From: Peptococcaceae bacterium
GTDB lineage: Bacteria; Bacillota; Desulfitobacteriia; Desulfitobacteriales; Syntrophobotulaceae
Length of the DNA: 10,113 bases
Direction: 5' to 3'
NCBI GenBank assembly: GCA_012523535.1
Contig: JAAYII010000370.1
Span: 1 to 10,113 of the forward strand
Below are positions 7,136-10,113 of this stretch, in pieces. The stretch's first letter is position 1; the number at the start of each line of letters is the position of its first letter. The notes beneath the pieces were generated by a model. It was not told where the DNA came from. It did not search any database and was given only the letters and a program-made list of their open reading frames with translations. The translations under genes were made by a program, and so were the position numbers.

Positions 7136-7165
7136 AAAAGAAAAAGGATCCCGCTTCCAGGATCC
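7136..7165 (-). terminator. Intrinsic terminator ending the large minus-strand RNA
   Basis: On the minus strand GGATCC (7165-7160), an 8-nt loop and GGATCC (7151-7146) form a 6-bp stem followed by TTTTTCTTTT. It sits at the end of the structured region and defines the RNA's 3' end. Confidence 0.75.
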
Positions 7166-7438
7166 AAATATCGTTTTTCTAGAAATAACAAGGTTTCACC
7201 AGGTTTAGGAAGTCAAAAAGTAAACATTGCGGCTTAGGTCAAGTAGGTTTTCCCACCAGGATCCTTTTGGTTTCCCAAAAAGGCGGTTTCCCTTTACTCC
7301 CGGCCTGAAGTGTCACCACTTTCAGAACTTGATCGCCACTTAGTCCGCACTCTAATCCTTTTTGACTATGCGCTCTAGAAGCTTTCCTTCACACTCCCGA
7401 TTGTCTTAGCCTCTTTTGCAGGTAGGAATTTCCGGCCA

Positions 7439-7468
7439 GTAAACAAATACCTGCCGATATTTATTTAC
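7439..7468 (-). other. 13-bp hairpin inside the large RNA
   Basis: GTAAATAAATATC and GGTATTTGTTTAC (RNA sense) pair over 13 bp with two G-U wobbles around a GGCA tetraloop. GGUAGG and CCUACC on either side could form an enclosing helix. A, U and wobble pairs keep the stem intact although it lies inside a G+C-rich RNA. Confidence 0.7.
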
Positions 7469-7797
7469 CGTTTTAAGCCTTCCCAACCTACCCACCTCAA
7501 GGCAGGCTACGCTGCACTAAGTTTCTCCCTAATGCAGGTTCATCCCCAAGCCGTAACTTTTAAGCCACGAACCTGGGCCTCCACGGACAAAGGGTACCGT
7601 CTACATGCCATTGTAGATCCCCCTAAGTCCTTAACTCCCAGCAACAGCCCGCGACTGGGCGTCCTCGAGCCACCACCAGGAACTTCATCGGTGTGCCCTT
7701 AGCGGATTTTTAGGCCCGCCCTCCGACAACCGTTTCGTGCACTAGAATAGCGCTCCATGCCTGTGGGTAACTTCCTTGTTTTCATAGAACAATCTTT

Positions 7798-7803
7798 ATT
7801 ATA
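7798..7803 (-). promoter_or_regulatory. -10 element of the promoter for the large RNA
   Basis: A perfect TATAAT on the minus strand (7803-7798) predicts a start near 7793-7790, a few bases before the 5' strand of the RNA's end-closing helix. No good -35 match lies at 17 or 18 bp, so activation or a -35-independent mode is possible. The upstream DNA (7804-7983) is very AT-rich. Confidence 0.55.
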
Positions 7804-7983
7804 GTACAATCTATATTGATTTCATTAATATTTTATTCTAAGTGTTGTAAACATTCAAAAGCTAAACAGACTATCCAATATCAGCTTATCAAAACATTCC
7901 GCTAAGAAAATAACAAAACTAATTTCAATCCTTCTTAACAATCTTTTTCTGACTTAATTAGCCTAAATTGAAGAAATTAAATT
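7804..7983. other. AT-rich intergenic segment between the RNA gene and ahcY
   Basis: These 180 bp between the RNA promoter and the ahcY stop codon contain no ORF worth calling and no clear terminator on the minus strand. Readthrough from mrp-ahcY into the RNA gene therefore seems possible. The base composition resembles an UP-element-like region. Confidence 0.5.
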
Positions 7984-9231
7984 TTATTCCTGCCAAGCTG
8001 CCAGATATTGGACCTGTTCTTCGGTTAGACTGTCAATGTCCAGTCCCAAGGCATGTAACTTCATTAAAGCCACTTTATTATCGATTTCTGCCGGCACGTT
8101 ATGAACACCGTTTTTCAAATCTTTATTATGCACCAAATATTCTAAAGCCAGTGCTTGCAAAGCAAAGGACATATCCATAACTTCAGCCGGATGCCCGTCC
8201 CCGGCAGCCAAATTGACCAATCTTCCTTCAGCCAAAAGATAAATGTGCCTGCCATCAGGCAAAATGAATTCCTCGATGTTAGGCTTAACAGTTTTTTGGG
8301 AAACACTGATTTTGGCTAAATCCGGTTTGCATATTTCTACATCAAAATGTCCGGCATTGGCCAAAATAGCACCATTTTTCATTAACAGCATATGTTCCTC
8401 GCGGATTACATTTTTGTTTCCTGTCACTGTAATAAAATAATCTGCATAAGGGGCCGCATCTTTTAGCTTTTTCACATCATGACCGTCCATCCAAGCTTCA
8501 TTCGCTTTCACCGGGTCAATTTCACATATTATCACTTTTGCTCCCAAAGCCTTGGCGCGTAAAGCAACCCCTTTGCCGCACCATCCATAACCGATGATAC
8601 AAACGGTTTTACCGGCCACTACAAGATTAGTGGTTCTCAAAATGGCATCCCATACCGATTGCCCTGTTCCGTAGCGATTATCAAAAAGGTATTTACTACG
8701 GGCGTCATTGACGGCAATCATCGGGAAACAAAGCTTCCCTTCCTGAGACATGGCCTTGAGACGAAGAATCCCTGTAGTGGTTTCCTCTGCCCCTCCCTGG
8801 ACCTGGCCCAGAAGTTCCCGCCGGGTAGTATGAAGAGTGGAGACCAGGTCCCCGCCGTCATCGATTATCAGGTCCGGTTTAAAATCCAGCGCCTGGTTAA
8901 TATGCATTTTATACTCTTCATCCGTGGCACCGTGCCAGGCGTAAGCGCTAATACCATTTTCCACCAAAGCGGCAACCACATCATCCTGGGTAGAAAGCGG
9001 GTTACTGGCACACACAGCCACTTTTGCCCCTCCCGCTTGCAAGGTTATTGCCAAGTAAGCGGTTTTAGCTTCCAGGTGAAGGCATAATACCAGTTTTTTG
9101 CCGGCGAATGGCTTTTGCACGCTGAATTCTTGCTTTAAAGAACTCAAAACAGGCATAAACTGTTTAACCCATTCTATTTTTCGTTGCCCGTTCGGGGCTA
9201 AGGTAATATCTCTAATATTGGACTCTCTCAA
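7984..9231 (-). CDS. ahcY: Adenosylhomocysteinase (S-adenosyl-L-homocysteine hydrolase)
   Basis: NAD-dependent cytoplasmic enzyme that splits S-adenosylhomocysteine into adenosine and homocysteine, removing the product inhibitor of methyltransferases and returning homocysteine to the methionine cycle. It has 415 residues and lacks the ~40-residue insertion of the long bacterial form, like archaeal and Thermotoga enzymes. Visible motifs are LHLEAKTA (51-58, H52), DDGGDLV (124-130), EETTTG (149-154), KYLFDNRYG (180-188, with catalytic K180 and D184), the NAD loop GYGWCGKG (214-221), NAGHFDVE (292-299) and GDGHPAEVMDMSF (344-356). I prefer TTG at 9231, because AGGAGG lies seven bases upstream and the protein then starts like its relatives. 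ATG at 9237 would be one base from that site. ATG at 9282 overlaps the mrp stop (TAATG) and would allow coupling. Probably an operon with mrp. Confidence 0.97.
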   Translation of the reverse strand: MRESNIRDITLAPNGQRKIEWVKQFMPVLSSLKQEFSVQKPFAGKKLVLCLHLEAKTAYLAITLQAGGAKVAVCASNPLSTQDDVVAALVENGISAYAWHGATDEEYKMHINQALDFKPDLIIDDGGDLVSTLHTTRRELLGQVQGGAEETTTGILRLKAMSQEGKLCFPMIAVNDARSKYLFDNRYGTGQSVWDAILRTTNLVVAGKTVCIIGYGWCGKGVALRAKALGAKVIICEIDPVKANEAWMDGHDVKKLKDAAPYADYFITVTGNKNVIREEHMLLMKNGAILANAGHFDVEICKPDLAKISVSQKTVKPNIEEFILPDGRHIYLLAEGRLVNLAAGDGHPAEVMDMSFALQALALEYLVHNKDLKNGVHNVPAEIDNKVALMKLHALGLDIDSLTEEQVQYLAAWQE

Positions 9232-9281
9232 AAACATGCCTCCTACGCAAAATTTTTCGTCAAAATTTAGCCTAATATCCA

Positions 9282-10113
9282 TTAGAGTTTGGCATATTGA
9301 GTACCGATGGTTTGACTGATTGTCTCCAATTTGGCAGAACAATAGTCTTCAATATTTCCGGCATCAGCCAACCTGGTTAATTCAGGGTCAAGAGGAAGTT
9401 CTCCCAAAAAGGGAATGTCATTGTTTTCCGCTTCTTCTTTGCCTCTTGGTTTGCCGAAGATCTCAATCCTATGTTTGCAATCCGGGCATTCTACATAAGC
9501 CATATTTTCTATCAAGCCGTAAAAGTTGGCTTTAAACATTTTAGCCATTTTAATTGCTTTTCTAACTACCATATTGGCCAATTGTTGGGGACTGGAAACA
9601 ATCACCACCCCGTCGACCGGTATTGATTGAAATATTGAAATAGGTACATCTCCGGTCCCCGGGGGCAGGTCAATCAACAGATAATCCAAATCTCCCCAAA
9701 CGACGTCGGTCCAATATTGCCTAACCAATTGGGAAATCACGGGACCTCGCCAGATAACAGGATCATCTTCTTGTGGAATCATTAAATTCAGTGACATTAA
9801 CTTAATGCCTGATCTGGTCTCAACCGGTACAATCCCAATCTCACTGACACCTACGGTGTCTTTGCAGCCAAATATTTTAGGGATGCTGGGACCTGTTATA
9901 TCTGCATCAAGCACACCCACCCGGTAACCTCGACGTCTGAAATCAACGGCCAACATAGCGGTGACTGAAGATTTGCCGACGCCTCCCTTACCGCTCATAA
10001 TCGCTATTATTTTTTTTATTTGGCTGGCTTCTTGAGCCTTGGTTTTTTCCGGAACTGAAGGACAGCTTCCGGAACAATTGGAAGCCGAAGAACAACTTTT
10101 GCATGCTTCAGAC
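9282..10113 (-). CDS. mrp: Mrp/Nbp35-family Fe-S cluster carrier ATPase (5' edge cut)
   Basis: P-loop ATPase of the Mrp/ApbC/Nbp35 family, which holds a bridging [4Fe-4S] cluster and passes it to apoproteins. Reading continues to the window edge, giving SEACKSC at the first complete codons, so the start codon is probably an ATG whose G is base 10113 (277 residues in all). Counting from that Met, a cysteine-rich head has C5, C8, C14 and C18. The deviant Walker A is SGKGGVGKSS (41-50), Walker A' DADITGPS (70-77), Walker B-like IDLPPGTGD (148-156), and the cluster-binding CPDC is C210 and C213. The N-terminal cysteines recall Nbp35 and the Cys-rich heads of Mrp proteins in anaerobes, and could bind a second cluster. 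An internal Met (9998) lies just before the P-loop and is not the start. ahcY follows 50 bp downstream. Confidence 0.96.
   Translation of the reverse strand, partial: SEACKSCSSASNCSGSCPSVPEKTKAQEASQIKKIIAIMSGKGGVGKSSVTAMLAVDFRRRGYRVGVLDADITGPSIPKIFGCKDTVGVSEIGIVPVETRSGIKLMSLNLMIPQEDDPVIWRGPVISQLVRQYWTDVVWGDLDYLLIDLPPGTGDVPISIFQSIPVDGVVIVSSPQQLANMVVRKAIKMAKMFKANFYGLIENMAYVECPDCKHRIEIFGKPRGKEEAENNDIPFLGELPLDPELTRLADAGNIEDYCSAKLETISQTIGTQYAKL

Larger units (their letters stand above)
7136..7790 (-). ncRNA. ole: Large structured noncoding RNA, probable OLE RNA
   Basis: About 650 nt with no plausible ORF on either strand, visibly richer in G+C than its AT-rich flanks, bounded by a TATAAT box and an intrinsic terminator. 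Its ends are complementary: 5' AACAAGG (7780-7774) matches 3' CCUUGUU (7193-7187), and AGGAAGU (7776-7770) matches ACUUCCU (7213-7207). Strong internal hairpins include a 13-bp stem with a GGCA loop (7439-7468), a CCUUUUUGG-GAAA-CCAAAAGG hairpin (7263-7283) and an AAGUG-GUGA-CACUU hairpin (7308-7321), the last two with GNRA loops. Size (known OLE RNAs are near 600 nt), complexity and a Clostridia-like host fit OLE RNA, which in Bacillus halodurans forms a membrane-associated RNP with Oap proteins and aids cold, alcohol and Mg2+ stress tolerance. The family call rests on size, architecture and recollection. That it is a structured RNA on this strand is much surer than its name. RNase P RNA, tmRNA, 6S and SRP RNA are not supported. 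Confidence 0.68.

Noticed and set aside
7136..7790. RNase P RNA, tmRNA, 6S RNA, SRP RNA or a group I/II intron as the identity of the large RNA
   Set aside because: The RNase P core motifs, the tmRNA tRNA-like end and tag reading frame, and a group II domain V are not visible. 6S and SRP RNAs are far shorter.
7968..9319. Several plus-strand ORFs opposite ahcY (for example 8659-9087)
   Set aside because: They are antisense shadows of a clearly conserved enzyme, and none shows a ribosome site or a recognisable motif.
1..10113. CRISPR arrays, tRNA genes, insertion sequences, prophage genes
   Set aside because: No regularly spaced repeats, tRNA-like folds, transposase motifs or terminal inverted repeats were seen.

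Overview
The window looks like a chromosomal segment of an anaerobic, low-to-moderate G+C Bacillota (Clostridia-type) bacterium. The grounds are strong AGGAGG-type ribosome binding sites, frequent TTG starts, a coiled-coil anchor gene followed by a bactofilin gene, a short-form S-adenosylhomocysteine hydrolase, a cysteine-rich Mrp/Nbp35-type ATPase, and a very large structured noncoding RNA that best fits the OLE family. No phage, transposon or CRISPR signal is visible. The genus cannot be named from the sequence alone.

Layout. Positions 1-1389 hold rarA (+), with an extended -10 promoter upstream. Positions 1423-2566 are a minus-strand pair: a small metallophosphoesterase, then a DUF2103-like protein. 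Positions 2691-3081 hold a small unknown protein (-) whose terminator overlaps its stop codon. A YdcZ-type membrane protein (+, 3224-3667) converges on an unknown membrane-anchored protein (-, 3674-4171). That gene is divergent from uvrC (+, 4277-6031). Next come a probable sigma-A promoter, a small membrane/coiled-coil protein (+, 6192-6566) and a bactofilin (+, 6663-7058) closed by a terminator (7086-7119).

Positions 7059-7983 contain no protein gene. On the minus strand, about 7790 down to about 7136 encodes a G+C-rich RNA of roughly 650 nt. It has its own TATAAT box, complementary ends, several strong hairpins and a terminal hairpin with a U-run. I assign it tentatively to OLE (ornate, large, extremophilic) RNA. 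Upstream on the same strand lie ahcY (7984-9231) and mrp (9282-window end). mrp is cut by the window edge, probably inside its start codon.

How the genes work together. RarA and UvrC are genome-maintenance enzymes but are not in one operon. The coiled-coil protein and the bactofilin form a cell-envelope/cytoskeleton unit. It resembles the M23 peptidase-bactofilin pairs of other bacteria, but without the peptidase domain. mrp-ahcY is a probable operon (Fe-S cluster carrier, then SAH recycling). The RNA lies downstream of it, where readthrough could reach it, but the RNA appears to have its own promoter. No gene recognisable as an OLE-associated protein is in the window, so the usual OLE gene neighbourhood is absent here. 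The RNA is the standout feature.
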